In this document: one piece after another, positions 1 through 8,225 of the stretch
How positions within the stretch are numbered: position 1 is the stretch's first letter
Layout of the letters: each line of letters starts with the position of its first letter
Source: Rhodoferax sp.
GTDB lineage: Bacteria > Pseudomonadota > Gammaproteobacteria > Burkholderiales > Burkholderiaceae_C
Assembly: GCF_018063565.1 (NCBI RefSeq)
Contig: NZ_JAGPBB010000033.1
Span: forward strand, 1-38,851
Direction of reading: 5' to 3'
DNA length: 38,851 bases
The notes under the pieces: generated by a model
Database searches by the model: none
What the model saw: the letters and a program-made list of their open reading frames with translations, nothing else
Told to the model about the DNA's origin: nothing
Position numbers and translations under genes: made by a program

Positions 1-855
1 GACTCGGATTCTGCATCGGACACAGCGGTTACTCCTACCCCCACTCCTACGCCGACTCCTACCCCCACTCCTTCTCCTACTCCTTCTCCTACTCCTACTC
101 CTACTCCTACTCCTACTCCCACTCCTACTCCTACCCCTACCCCCACTCCTACTCCCACACCCACGCCGACGCCGACGCCGACGCCTACCCCCACACCAGC
201 GCCAAGTGGCGGTGAATGTGACATGACTGGCAATATTTTTTCTGTCGTGGGTAACGCTGCCCAGATGAACAACAACATCTACAACGCCGATGGCAACACG
301 ATTGCAATGACCCAGGTCAATAACATCGTGGTCAATGGCGGCGCATCCTTCAAGGGCACGGGTGGTCTCATTGAGTTGGCCCAGACGACAAACGTCACTT
401 CCGGGACGGGGAGCGGCACAACGGCGCTGACCAAGACCTACTACAGCTTTGGCGCCACCGAGAGCAAGGCTTACGGCATCATCAACTCGTCAACGGTGAT
501 GGGGATCGCCATCACGGGTACGGTCACCTTCACACCGGCCATGGCTTGGCCGACGAATCCGAGTCTGGGTGTCCCTTACAGCAACAGCTACACCACATCA
601 ATTGAGACCATGGGTGTGACCAACACCCAGACTCAGTCCGAGGTGCGCACTTATAGCGCCGAGCAGATCACCACACTGGCGGGCACTTTTGCTGCGTGCA
701 AAGTCAAGACTGACGTCACGATCAATGGAACCACGACTACGACGTATGGCTGGAATGTTGGCTCGGGGCGTCTGAAGGGTCATATCCTCAAGCAGACCAC
801 TGGTGCTGGGGTGCGGACCATGGAATCCACTTTGCTGACAGTGAACGGCAGTTGA
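1..855 (+). CDS. Secreted/surface protein with long Thr-Pro linker, C-terminal part (5' partial)
   Basis: The frame is open from base 1 and continues without a stop into the stretch beginning at the ATG at 223, so that ATG is internal and the gene starts outside the window. Visible order: a short Asp/Ser-rich stretch, about 28 Thr-Pro or Ser-Pro dipeptides, a Gly-Gly-Glu-Cys junction, then a domain of about 210 residues rich in Thr, Asn, Gly and Ser. The C-terminal half carries [11 protein letters not shown], a pattern common in exported lipoproteins of unknown function. The Thr-Pro linker and the composition point to an exported protein whose C-terminal domain is held away from an anchor or another domain. 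I do not recognise a catalytic motif. A strong terminator follows 27 bases after the stop, so this is the last gene of its transcript. Export is inferred, because the N-terminus is missing. Confidence 0.75.
   Translation, partial: DSDSASDTAVTPTPTPTPTPTPTPSPTPSPTPTPTPTPTPTPTPTPTPTPTPTPTPTPTPTPTPTPAPSGGECDMTGNIFSVVGNAAQMNNNIYNADGNTIAMTQVNNIVVNGGASFKGTGGLIELAQTTNVTSGTGSGTTALTKTYYSFGATESKAYGIINSSTVMGIAITGTVTFTPAMAWPTNPSLGVPYSNSYTTSIETMGVTNTQTQSEVRTYSAEQITTLAGTFAACKVKTDVTINGTTTTTYGWNVGSGRLKGHILKQTTGAGVRTMESTLLTVNGS
31..198 (+). repeat. Hexanucleotide tandem repeat encoding a (Thr-Pro)n linker
   Basis: These 168 bases are built from ACN-CCN hexamers encoding 26 Thr-Pro and 2 Ser-Pro dipeptides, followed by one Ala-Pro. 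Third positions vary (act/acc/acg/aca with cct/ccc/ccg/cca) but runs of identical ACTCCT units occur near 91-130. The tract is in frame with the C-terminal domain. Such tracts gain or lose units by slippage in multiples of six and so keep the reading frame. Confidence 0.9.
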
Positions 856-882
856 TTGGCACGATTCGCACCATGCACACAG

Positions 883-910
883 AAAAGGCCCACAGTGTTG
901 TGGGCCTTTT
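883..910 (+). terminator. Rho-independent terminator after the Thr-Pro protein gene
   Basis: A perfect 12-bp stem (AAAAGGCCCACA at 883-894 against TGTGGGCCTTTT at 899-910) encloses a 4-base loop. The A-tract and T-tract at the two ends make it potentially bidirectional. It lies 27 bases after the stop at 855 and before the most plausible kinase start at 963, so it separates the two transcription units. Confidence 0.85.
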
Positions 911-962
911 CGTTGCCGTGATTGGCAGATACTGTGGCTTTCAAGCGAAGGTGCCCTTGCCC

Positions 963-2777
963 GTGAACAAACCCAACTGGTTGCAAAGCAATGACCCTGC
1001 GATAGAACACGCGTTGTTCCAGCTGGGTTATCGCAACCTCAAGGCGCATCTGGTCGGCCACGTCTGCCTGTCTTTGCTGGTGGCGAGCGGTACATGGTTT
1101 GCCGCTTCTCACCGCCTAGTGCTGTTGTGGCTGTGCTGGATGTTGGGTTTGTCGGTGTTTTTCATGTATGGCATTCGGGCCTTCAGAGAGAAAGCCGAAC
1201 ACGAAGGCATTCACGCGGGCAATCTGGCGCAATGGAAAACCGTCAATGTCTGGATGACCACCCTGCCTGGCATCGGCTGGGGAAGCGTGGGTTTGTTGAT
1301 GGTGCCGGGGGCCGAGATCAACAACCTCATGGTGATGACCTCATTTGCCGGTGCGTTTGCCTACTCTGCGGTCAGCAATGCCTACGATTTGCGCGGTTAC
1401 TTGATCAGTGTCACGCTGGCCACGGTGGTCCTGCTGTCCCAACTGAAAGGGGCCTTTGGTGAACAGGCCTGGGTGGCAGCTGGCATGTGTCTGCTGTATT
1501 TTGGTGTCATGACCTGGGTGGCGCGCAATGCACACGGCACGCTGCTCGAGTCGATCCGCCTGCGTCTGGCCAACGAGGTTTTGGCGCAAAAGAACGCTGA
1601 AGTTGCCGCCCGCGCAGAGCAAGCCAACCGCGACAAATCCGAGTTTCTGGCCGCCGCCAGTCATGATTTGCGCCAACCTGTGCATGCCCTGCTGCTGCTG
1701 ATTGAAGCTTATCGGCAGCAGAACCCCGCTGCCGCCAGCCATCCTCTGGTGCTCAATATCGCAGCGGCCGGCCAGTCAATCGGCACCTTGTTCAACGCCC
1801 TGATGGAACTGTCGCGCTTGGAGAGTGGCATGGAAAAGCCGGTGCTGACGCGTTTCGATCTGGCCGACGAGATATTGCTGCTGGCCAGCCGCCTGCGACC
1901 GGTGGCGCACCGCAAGAGCCTGCCCATCCGCAGTTTTGTCAGCCGATGGTGTGAGCATCTGATGCTGCAGACCGACAAACTGCTGTTCGAGCGCATCGTG
2001 GGCAATCTGCTATCCAACGCCGTGCGTTACACCCACCAGGGTGGCGTGTTGCTGAGTCTGCGCCGAGCCCATGGTGGCGATGGCGTGTGGCTTGAAGTCC
2101 GTGACACCGGCATCGGCATCGCAGCGACGGATCAGGCACGCATTTTTGACCCCTACGTGCAGATTGCCAATCGAGAGCGGGACCGCGCCCAGGGGCTGGG
2201 GCTGGGGCTGGCCATCGTGCGCCACGCCAGTGCGTTACTGGGCTTGGCAGTGAGTCTGCGCTCCCGGCCTGGGCGCGGCAGCTGTTTCAGGCTGCACCTG
2301 CCCGGTCACCTGTTGCAGAGCGCCAGCCCGATACGGGTGACACCGATCGCGGCACGGCCCGATCTGGTGATGGCACCAGCCTGGATCAAGGGCCAGCATT
2401 TGCTGCTGGTGGACGACGATCTGATGATCCAGCGCGCCATGACCGCACTGTTGGGCAGTTGGGGGCTGGACGTGCGCTGTGCAGCACTTGGGGACGCCAG
2501 TGTGCTCGATGCCTGCCAGCCCGACTGGCAGCCGGACTGTGTGCTGTGCGACTTCCGGCTGCCCGGACCTATGGACGGCGTGGCCATGCTTGACTTTCTG
2601 CAGGATCACTTCCCGGCCATGGTAGGCATCCTGCAAACCGGTGAACTGGCACAAACCGTTCAAGCACGGGCCGAAGAGTCAGGTTACATGGTGCTGTTCA
2701 AGCCGGTGGAGGCCTCGATTCTGGCGTCCACACTGGCCGCCGTGCTGGACCGACGGTCCGTGGAGAGAGCCGCATGA
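963..2777 (+). CDS. Membrane hybrid sensor histidine kinase (HisKA-HATPase-REC)
   Basis: Autophosphorylating sensor kinase with a C-terminal receiver. Order for the 604-residue product: about six hydrophobic segments (residues ~30-185), a short coiled linker, HisKA with the phospho-His in SHDLRQP (His234), HATPase_c with N box GNLLSNAVRYT, G1 box DTGIGI and a GLGLGLAIV G2 box, then a receiver domain beginning LLLVDDD with the acceptor Asp in CDFRLP and the conserved Lys in FKPVE. The frame is open back to 852, but that stretch runs through the terminator at 883-910. I chose GTG 963, with GAAGG about 11 bases upstream; GTG 951 or TTG 957 are alternatives. It overlaps the next gene by 4 bases (ATGA), so the two are translationally coupled. 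The stimulus is unknown; the N-terminal region is a membrane sensor without a periplasmic domain of any size. Confidence 0.88.
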   Translation: MNKPNWLQSNDPAIEHALFQLGYRNLKAHLVGHVCLSLLVASGTWFAASHRLVLLWLCWMLGLSVFFMYGIRAFREKAEHEGIHAGNLAQWKTVNVWMTTLPGIGWGSVGLLMVPGAEINNLMVMTSFAGAFAYSAVSNAYDLRGYLISVTLATVVLLSQLKGAFGEQAWVAAGMCLLYFGVMTWVARNAHGTLLESIRLRLANEVLAQKNAEVAARAEQANRDKSEFLAAASHDLRQPVHALLLLIEAYRQQNPAAASHPLVLNIAAAGQSIGTLFNALMELSRLESGMEKPVLTRFDLADEILLLASRLRPVAHRKSLPIRSFVSRWCEHLMLQTDKLLFERIVGNLLSNAVRYTHQGGVLLSLRRAHGGDGVWLEVRDTGIGIAATDQARIFDPYVQIANRERDRAQGLGLGLAIVRHASALLGLAVSLRSRPGRGSCFRLHLPGHLLQSASPIRVTPIAARPDLVMAPAWIKGQHLLLVDDDLMIQRAMTALLGSWGLDVRCAALGDASVLDACQPDWQPDCVLCDFRLPGPMDGVAMLDFLQDHFPAMVGILQTGELAQTVQARAEESGYMVLFKPVEASILASTLAAVLDRRSVERAA

Positions 2778-3394
2778 ATATTCTGATCGTGGATGACCAT
2801 CCGCTGACTTGTCAGGGTCTGGCGGCACTGCTCAGCGCCACCCGCCCTGAAGTGCAAGTGCAAAGCGCTTATAGCGCCGAGCAGGCGCGCGACGCGCTGC
2901 GCCGTTTGCCGGCGCCGGACTGGCTGTTTCTGGACATCAACCTGCCCGACGACCCGCAGCACCAGTTATTTGCCTACTTGTGCGACTCACCCTGGATCGA
3001 CCATACCGTGTTGATATCTGCCGAGCCGGAGCATCGGTTGGTCCGCACGGCTTTGGCCGCTGGTGCCAGAGGTTTCATCCCCAAAACTGCCGACCCTGCG
3101 CTTGTGTTGCAAGGATTCGAACGCATATTGGCGGGTGATTTTTTTGTGCCACCGGCGTTGAATGCCATGCTGCAACTGGGTGGCCCGGGTGACGATATCG
3201 CAAGGCGTCTATCGCCGCGACTGCAGCAGGTGCAGGATTTGCTGCTGCGCGGTGCTGCCAACAAGGTCATTGCCCGCCAGCTGCATCTGTCAGACCATAC
3301 GGTGAAGGAGTATGTCTCTTCAGTCCTGACTTTCCATGCGGTAGCCAACCGACTTGAGCTGGTGCTGAAACTCGGCGGGCATCGCCCGCCCTGA
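2774..3394 (+). CDS. NarL/LuxR-type response regulator
   Basis: 206-residue two-component regulator, the likely partner of the upstream kinase. The receiver domain (residues ~1-120) has the acidic pair in VDDHP, the phospho-acceptor Asp54 in FLDINLP and Lys104 in FIPKTAD. The C-terminal LuxR-type helix-turn-helix (~145-200) has LSPRLQQVQDLLLRG and ANKVIARQLHLSDHTVKEYV. The HTH departs from the usual form: the common LTPRE is LSPRL and the last helix is followed by a short tail. The ATG overlaps the kinase stop (ATGA). The kinase has its own receiver domain, so phosphate could be held on the hybrid receiver, compete with this protein, or be passed directly from His234. Confidence 0.9.
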   Translation: MNILIVDDHPLTCQGLAALLSATRPEVQVQSAYSAEQARDALRRLPAPDWLFLDINLPDDPQHQLFAYLCDSPWIDHTVLISAEPEHRLVRTALAAGARGFIPKTADPALVLQGFERILAGDFFVPPALNAMLQLGGPGDDIARRLSPRLQQVQDLLLRGAANKVIARQLHLSDHTVKEYVSSVLTFHAVANRLELVLKLGGHRPP

Positions 3395-3428
3395 TAACCA
3401 ATCCGTTTTCAACCGTTAACATGACTGC

Positions 3429-4355
3429 ATGAGCAAACTCAGGCAGATGGAGACTTTTGCGGCCGTTGCTGTGCGCGGCGGCCTCACCGCGGCCGCCCGC
3501 GCTGAAGGTGTGGCACCGGCCATCATTGGTCGGCGGCTGGATGCGCTGGAGGAGCGGCTGGGTGTCAAGTTGCTGACCAGGACGACGCGGCGTGTCACGC
3601 TCACCCACGAGGGTCAGGCTTTTCTGGATGATTGCCAGCGCCTGCTGGCTGAGATTGCCAACGCCGAGGCCAGTGTGTCGGCGGGTGGTCTGCACGCCAG
3701 TGGACACCTGGCCATCACCGCGCCCGCCGGTTTCGGCAGACGCCATGTGGCCCCGCTGGTGCCACTGTTTCGGCAAATGCATCCGGCAGTGTCCCTGTCG
3801 CTGAGTTTGAGTGACCGGGTGGTCGATCTGACGGCCGAAGGTTTTGACTGCGCTGTGCGTGTCGGCGAGATGCCGGACTCCAGTCTGGTCAGCGTACGCC
3901 TGGCCGACAACCGGCGCCTGTGTGTGGCGGCCCCCGCCTATCTGCAACGACATGGAACACCGCAGCATCCACAGGACCTGGCCCGCTTTGACTGCCTGAC
4001 CCTGTCCAGCGACGCCTCGCAGACGCGTGGCTGGGTGTTCTCGGTGCCTGGCGCAACAGGAATTGACGTGGTGCATCTGAAACCAGGCGGACCTTTAAGT
4101 TGTTCTGACGGCGAAGTACTGTTTGACTGGTGCCTGCGTGGGCATGGCATCGCCTGGCGCAGCACCTGGGAGGTGCAATCCGAAGTGGCCAGTGGTGCCC
4201 TGGTGCCGCTACTGGAGGCATATGCCGCACCACCGAACGGTATTTACGCAGTGTTTGCACAACGCAAACACCTGCCGCAGCGCGTGCGGCTGTGGATCGA
4301 CTTCCTGAAACAGGAGTACGCCAACGCGCGCTTCTGGCCAACACCGGCCCCGTAA
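3429..4355 (+). CDS. LysR-family transcriptional regulator
   Basis: 308 residues, the usual LysR length. The N-terminal winged helix-turn-helix (residues ~3-62) has the family pattern FAAVAVRGGLTAAARAEGV and RRLDALEERLGVKLLTRTTR. A coiled linker and a periplasmic-binding-protein-like effector domain (~90-300) follow. The sequence resembles the CrgA/DsdC-like subgroup with SVSAGGLHASGHLAI after the linker. It starts 34 bases after the response regulator stop and is on the same strand, so it may be read from the same transcript or from its own promoter. The target is not obvious: LysR regulators often control a divergent neighbour, but none is present. Its TAA stop is embedded in the predicted -10 box of argS. 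Confidence 0.9.
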   Translation: MSKLRQMETFAAVAVRGGLTAAARAEGVAPAIIGRRLDALEERLGVKLLTRTTRRVTLTHEGQAFLDDCQRLLAEIANAEASVSAGGLHASGHLAITAPAGFGRRHVAPLVPLFRQMHPAVSLSLSLSDRVVDLTAEGFDCAVRVGEMPDSSLVSVRLADNRRLCVAAPAYLQRHGTPQHPQDLARFDCLTLSSDASQTRGWVFSVPGATGIDVVHLKPGGPLSCSDGEVLFDWCLRGHGIAWRSTWEVQSEVASGALVPLLEAYAAPPNGIYAVFAQRKHLPQRVRLWIDFLKQEYANARFWPTPAP

Positions 4356-4358
4356 AAT
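4353..4358 (+). promoter_or_regulatory. Possible -10 box (TAAAAT) giving a leaderless argS mRNA
   Basis: TAAAAT lies exactly 6 bases before the argS ATG at 4365, so an RNA start 7 bases after the box would fall on the A of the start codon. There is no Shine-Dalgarno sequence before the ATG. The -35 region is weak (TTCTGG near 4332). The box overlaps the stop codon of the preceding lysR gene. Confidence 0.35.
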
Positions 4359-4364
4359 CGGGCC

Positions 4365-6062
4365 ATGCTTACCGTTAAAACCGAACTCCTTGAAGCCCTG
4401 CGCCAAGCGCTGGAACACCTGATGCCAGGCGCCGGTGCCCAATGCGCCTTTGAATCTCCCAAGGTGGCGGCCCACGGCGACCTGGCCACCACCGTGGCCA
4501 TGCAGTTGGCCAAACCACTGCGGCAAAACCCGCGCGCACTGGCCGAGACCCTGTGCACGGCGCTGCGCGCCAGCACTGCTTTTCGTACCTGGGTCGAAGC
4601 GCTGGACATTGCTGGCCCGGGCTTTATCAACATCAAGCTCAAGCCAGCAGCCAAACAGCAGGTGGTACGAGAAGTCTTGGCCCAGACCACCGGCTATGGC
4701 ACACAGGCCGACAACGGGCAGCACATGTTGGTCGAATTTGTCTCGGCCAACCCGACCGGCCCGCTGCATGTGGGCCATGGTCGGCAGGCCGCACTGGGTG
4801 ATGCCATCTGCAACCTGTTTGCCAGCCAGGGCTGGCAGGTCTACCGCGAGTTCTATTACAACGATGCCGGGGTCCAGATCGCCACACTGGCCAGCAGTAC
4901 CCAGTTGCGAGCACAAGGCGTCAAACCAGGGGATGCCGGTTGGCCCACCGATCCGGACAACCCGGCGTCAAAGAACTTTTACAATGGCGAGTACATTGCC
5001 GACATTGCGGCAGACTTTCTGGCGGGCAAAACGGTACAGTCAGACGACCGTGCATACACCGCCTCGGGTGACGTGAACGACCTCGACGGCATCCGCCAGT
5101 TTGCCGTGGCCTACCTGCGCCATGAGCAGGATCTGGACCTACAAGCCTTTGCTGTCAAGTTTGACAACTACTACCTTGAGAGCAGCCTGTACACCAGTGG
5201 CCGGGTCGACGCCGCAGTCAGCAAGTTGCAACAAGCCGGCAAAACCTACGAGCGAGACGGCGCGCTTTGGCTCAAGTCCACCGACTACGGCGACGACAAG
5301 GACCGTGTCATGCGCAAGGGCGACGGCAGTTATACCTATTTTGTGCCCGATGTGGCTTACCACATCGCCAAGTGGGAACGCGGTTTTGCCAAAGTGATCA
5401 ACATCCAGGGCACCGACCACCACGGCACGATTGCCCGGGTGCGGGCGGGATTGCAAGCGGCGGGTGTGGGCATCCCTCAGGGTTACCCCGACTATGTGCT
5501 GCACACCATGGTGCGGGTGGTGCGTGGCGGACAAGAGGTCAAGATCAGCAAGCGCGCAGGCAGTTACGTGACGCTACGCGACCTGATCGAATGGACCAGC
5601 AAGGACGCCGTGCGCTTCTTCTTGCTCAGTCGCAAGCCCGATACCGAGTACACCTTTGATATTGACTTGGCGGTGGCCAAAAACAACGATAACCCGGTGT
5701 ATTACGTGCAGTACGCCCATGCACGCATCTGTTCGGTTCTGGCAGGCTGGGGCGGCGATGTGCAACAACTGGGGCAGGTGGATTTGCAGCCGTTGACCAG
5801 CGCGCCGGCCCATTCGCTGATGCTGTTGCTTGCCAAGTACCCGGGCATGTTGACGGCTGCTGCCGAAGGGTTTGCACCGCATGACGTGACTTTTTACCTG
5901 CGTGAGCTGGCAGCGAGCTATCACAGTTATTACGACGCCGAGCGCATTCTGGTGGACGACGAACCCGTCAAGCTGGCGCGCCTGGCCCTGGTGGCAGCCA
6001 CCGCGCAGGTGCTGCGCAATGGTCTGGCCGTGCTGGGTGTGAGCGCTCCGCAAAAAATGTGA
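4365..6062 (+). CDS. argS: Arginyl-tRNA synthetase
   Basis: Class I aminoacyl-tRNA synthetase that charges tRNA-Arg in the cytoplasm. The 565 residues match the usual length. Order: N-terminal additional domain (residues ~1-100); the catalytic Rossmann core with [16 protein letters not shown], in which His135-Val-Gly-His138 is the HIGH signature; the second signature as Lys393-Ile-Ser-Lys396 in EVKISKRAG; and the C-terminal DALR anticodon-binding domain, with [14 protein letters not shown] at its start. It begins 9 bases after the LysR stop, with no visible ribosome binding site and a TAAAAT box upstream. It is followed after 33 bases by the SPOR protein gene on the same strand. Identification is secure. 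Confidence 0.97.
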   Translation: MLTVKTELLEALRQALEHLMPGAGAQCAFESPKVAAHGDLATTVAMQLAKPLRQNPRALAETLCTALRASTAFRTWVEALDIAGPGFINIKLKPAAKQQVVREVLAQTTGYGTQADNGQHMLVEFVSANPTGPLHVGHGRQAALGDAICNLFASQGWQVYREFYYNDAGVQIATLASSTQLRAQGVKPGDAGWPTDPDNPASKNFYNGEYIADIAADFLAGKTVQSDDRAYTASGDVNDLDGIRQFAVAYLRHEQDLDLQAFAVKFDNYYLESSLYTSGRVDAAVSKLQQAGKTYERDGALWLKSTDYGDDKDRVMRKGDGSYTYFVPDVAYHIAKWERGFAKVINIQGTDHHGTIARVRAGLQAAGVGIPQGYPDYVLHTMVRVVRGGQEVKISKRAGSYVTLRDLIEWTSKDAVRFFLLSRKPDTEYTFDIDLAVAKNNDNPVYYVQYAHARICSVLAGWGGDVQQLGQVDLQPLTSAPAHSLMLLLAKYPGMLTAAAEGFAPHDVTFYLRELAASYHSYYDAERILVDDEPVKLARLALVAATAQVLRNGLAVLGVSAPQKM

Positions 6063-6095
6063 TTCACAATCCAACCCTGGCGACAAAGGCATGAC

Positions 6096-6773
6096 ATGAA
6101 GCAACAACGCGGCGGCACGGTTCTGGGGTTTTTTCTGGGTCTGGTATTGGGTCTGGCCATTGCACTGGCGGTAGCGGTGTATGTGACCAAGGTACCGGTG
6201 CCCTTTGTCAGCAAGGTGATGGGCCGTGACCCGGCTCAAGATGCCAACGAGCAGCAAAAAAACAAAAACTGGGACCCCAACGCGCCCTTGTACGGCAAGA
6301 ATCCGATCAAGCCTGACGGACCTGCGGAGGAAGTGGTGCCACGGCTGCCGCCCGGCGACACTCCGGCGCCCGCTACCAAGACCAGTAGCGCCAAACCCCC
6401 AGCCAGTGCTCCTGGTGCCAACACCCCGGCCAAAGAGCTCAAACCCGCGGTCACCGGGGACCCATTGGGTGATCTGGCCAAGGCCCGCACCGAGGCAGCC
6501 AAAGGTGCCGCGAGCACGGCTGCCAAAGCACCGGACCCGTTCACCTATTTTGTTCAGGTCGGGGCGTTTCGAACCGTCGAAGACGCCGAAACCCAGCGTG
6601 CCAAACTGTCACTGGCCGGCATTGAAACCAAGGTTTCAGAGCGCCAGCAAGCGGGAAGCCTGGTTCACCGGGTGCGCGTCGGACCGTTCGACACCCGCGA
6701 AGCAGCTGAAAAATCACGCAACCAATTGAACGCTTCAGGCATAGAGGCGGCGCTGGTACGGGTTCAGAATTGA
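6096..6773 (+). CDS. SPOR-domain cell-envelope protein (FtsN-like architecture)
   Basis: 225-residue bitopic inner-membrane protein. A short basic N-terminus (MKQQRGG) precedes one transmembrane helix (residues ~9-30). A Pro/Ala/Lys-rich periplasmic linker (~50-145) follows, then a C-terminal SPOR domain (~147-225) starting YFVQVGAFRTVEDAE and containing the paired pattern VRVGPFDTREAAEKSRNQL. SPOR domains bind glycan strands lacking stem peptides at division septa, so a division or septal role is likely. FtsN itself also carries short essential helices after the membrane segment; I cannot confirm these here, so I give no gene symbol. The gene lies between argS and dsbA, all co-directional. 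Confidence 0.88.
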   Translation: MKQQRGGTVLGFFLGLVLGLAIALAVAVYVTKVPVPFVSKVMGRDPAQDANEQQKNKNWDPNAPLYGKNPIKPDGPAEEVVPRLPPGDTPAPATKTSSAKPPASAPGANTPAKELKPAVTGDPLGDLAKARTEAAKGAASTAAKAPDPFTYFVQVGAFRTVEDAETQRAKLSLAGIETKVSERQQAGSLVHRVRVGPFDTREAAEKSRNQLNASGIEAALVRVQN

Positions 6774-6834
6774 ACTAATTGCGTCGACAGCGCTCAGATG
6801 CTGCGTTTGTCATCATCAACCGGAGAACCACAAT

Positions 6835-7488
6835 ATGAAACGTCGCGCATTTATCGCCACTGCGTCCAGCCTGGCGGCTGGCACCGCCACGCTGTCCCCG
6901 CTGACGGCAATGTCTCAGGCGGCTGCGCCCAAAGAAGGTACTGACTATGTCAAGCTGGCGCAGCCGGCACCCGTTGAAGCCCCCGCCGGCAAGATCGAAG
7001 TGGTGGAGTTTTTCTGGTACAGCTGCCCCCATTGCGCCGCATTTGAGCCTGTGTTGGCGGAATGGGTGAAGCGCTTGCCGGCGGACGTGGCGTTCAGGCG
7101 GGTTCCGATCGCCTTTCAGAGCAGCTATACCCCGCAGCAGCAACTTTACTATGCCCTGGAAGCCATGGGCTTGCTCGACACTCTGCACACACGGGTCTTT
7201 GCTGCCATCCATGGCGAGCGGCAAAACCTGGTCAAGCCAGATGCCATTGCTGACTGGATCGTCAAACAAGGCGTGGACAAAGCCAAGTTCCTGTCGCACT
7301 TCAACTCGTTTTCCACCAGCACCAAAGCCAACCGGGCACGCCAGTTGATGACAGCCTATATGGTGGAGGGGGTACCTGCCATGGGCGTTGCCGGGCGTTT
7401 TTACACCGACGGCTCACTTGCCAAGAGCACCGATCGGGCGCTCACAATCAGTGATTTCCTGGTGGCAGAAGTCCGGGCCAAGCGCTGA
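6835..7488 (+). CDS. dsbA: Periplasmic thiol:disulfide oxidoreductase DsbA
   Basis: Introduces disulfide bonds into exported proteins; normally re-oxidised by DsbB, which is not in this window. The 217-residue precursor has a thioredoxin fold with the active site Cys64-Pro-His-Cys67 inside FFWYSCPHCAAFEP, and the cis-proline loop EGVPAMGV near residue 182. The signal region begins MKRRAF and is long and weakly hydrophobic with several Thr and Ser, which resembles a twin-arginine signal more than a typical Sec signal. GGAGA lies about 10 bases before the ATG. The enzyme could help fold the Cys-containing exported proteins encoded around 18.6-21.1 kb, but that link is only inferred. Confidence 0.93.
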   Translation: MKRRAFIATASSLAAGTATLSPLTAMSQAAAPKEGTDYVKLAQPAPVEAPAGKIEVVEFFWYSCPHCAAFEPVLAEWVKRLPADVAFRRVPIAFQSSYTPQQQLYYALEAMGLLDTLHTRVFAAIHGERQNLVKPDAIADWIVKQGVDKAKFLSHFNSFSTSTKANRARQLMTAYMVEGVPAMGVAGRFYTDGSLAKSTDRALTISDFLVAEVRAKR

Positions 7489-7586
7489 AGGTCAAAGCAA
7501 ACATCATGGCAAACACGGTTTTGCAGCCGCGACACCGTGCTTGACCGCTACAATGCGGCACTTCTTTATGCAAGATTCGTGCCTCT

Positions 7587-8225
7587 ATGTACCACCCCAT
7601 TGCCTCCTGGCTCATCCTGTCACTGCTGACCAGCATTGCTTTGGGCGCTGCGGCCGAAAAAGCCGACCGCGACAAGCCGATGAACATCGAGGCAGACGCG
7701 TTACGGTATGACGATGCCAAAAAGATCAGCGTGTTCACTGGCCGGGTGGTGCTGAACAAGGGCAGCATCCAGATCCGTGGTGAACGTGTTGAGGTTCGCC
7801 AGGACGCCCAGGGTTTTCAGTACGGCGTGGTGACGGCAGAACCCGGCAAACGCGCCTTTTTCAGGCAAAAACGTGAAGGACTGGACCAGTACATCGAAGG
7901 CGAAGGCAGCAGCATTGACTACGATGGTCGGGCTGACACGGTCAAGTTCATCGGGCAAGCCCAGTTGCGTCGCCTGCAGGGCAGTGTGCTCAACGACGAG
8001 TTCAATGCCGGTGTCATTGTCTACAACAATACCACCGACGTGTTCACGCTCGATGGCGCGCCCACTGCGGGCAGCAATGGCAGCCTCGGACAAACCGGCG
8101 CGCCGCCCGGTCGGGTGCGTGCCATGTTGACGCCAGCCAAGGCCAGCGCGTCCGCCGCTGGCGCCACCTCTGCACCCGCTGCGGCACTGCGCAGCAGTTC
8201 ACAAATTGGCGGGGCCGCGCCGTGA
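7587..8225 (+). CDS. lptA: LPS transport periplasmic protein LptA
   Basis: Periplasmic bridge protein that carries lipopolysaccharide from the inner membrane LptBFGC complex to LptDE. The 212-residue product has a signal peptide (residues ~1-22, [12 protein letters not shown]) and the OstA/LptA repeat pattern: [15 protein letters not shown] followed by [21 protein letters not shown], then [17 protein letters not shown]. The last 45 residues form an Ala/Ser/Pro-rich tail beyond the beta-jellyroll. The stop overlaps the lptB GTG start (GTGA), so translation is coupled. A TACAAT sequence at 7549-7554 could be a -10 box, although I see no good -35. The gene lptC is not immediately upstream; dsbA is. 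Confidence 0.93.
   Translation: MYHPIASWLILSLLTSIALGAAAEKADRDKPMNIEADALRYDDAKKISVFTGRVVLNKGSIQIRGERVEVRQDAQGFQYGVVTAEPGKRAFFRQKREGLDQYIEGEGSSIDYDGRADTVKFIGQAQLRRLQGSVLNDEFNAGVIVYNNTTDVFTLDGAPTAGSNGSLGQTGAPPGRVRAMLTPAKASASAAGATSAPAAALRSSSQIGGAAP

Noticed and set aside
856-872. TTGGCACGATTCGCA as a sigma-54 promoter
   Set aside because: The GG and GC elements are 8 bases apart, where 10 are required, and a terminator follows at once.
2189-2212. G-rich run (GGGGCT repeated) as a possible G-quadruplex
   Set aside because: It encodes the conserved GLGLGLA of the kinase ATP-binding G2 box, which explains the repeat; only three runs of four G are present.
3267-4076. A 269-codon open frame on the minus strand across the response regulator and lysR genes
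   Set aside because: Crosses two well-supported genes on the opposite strand and shows no domain.
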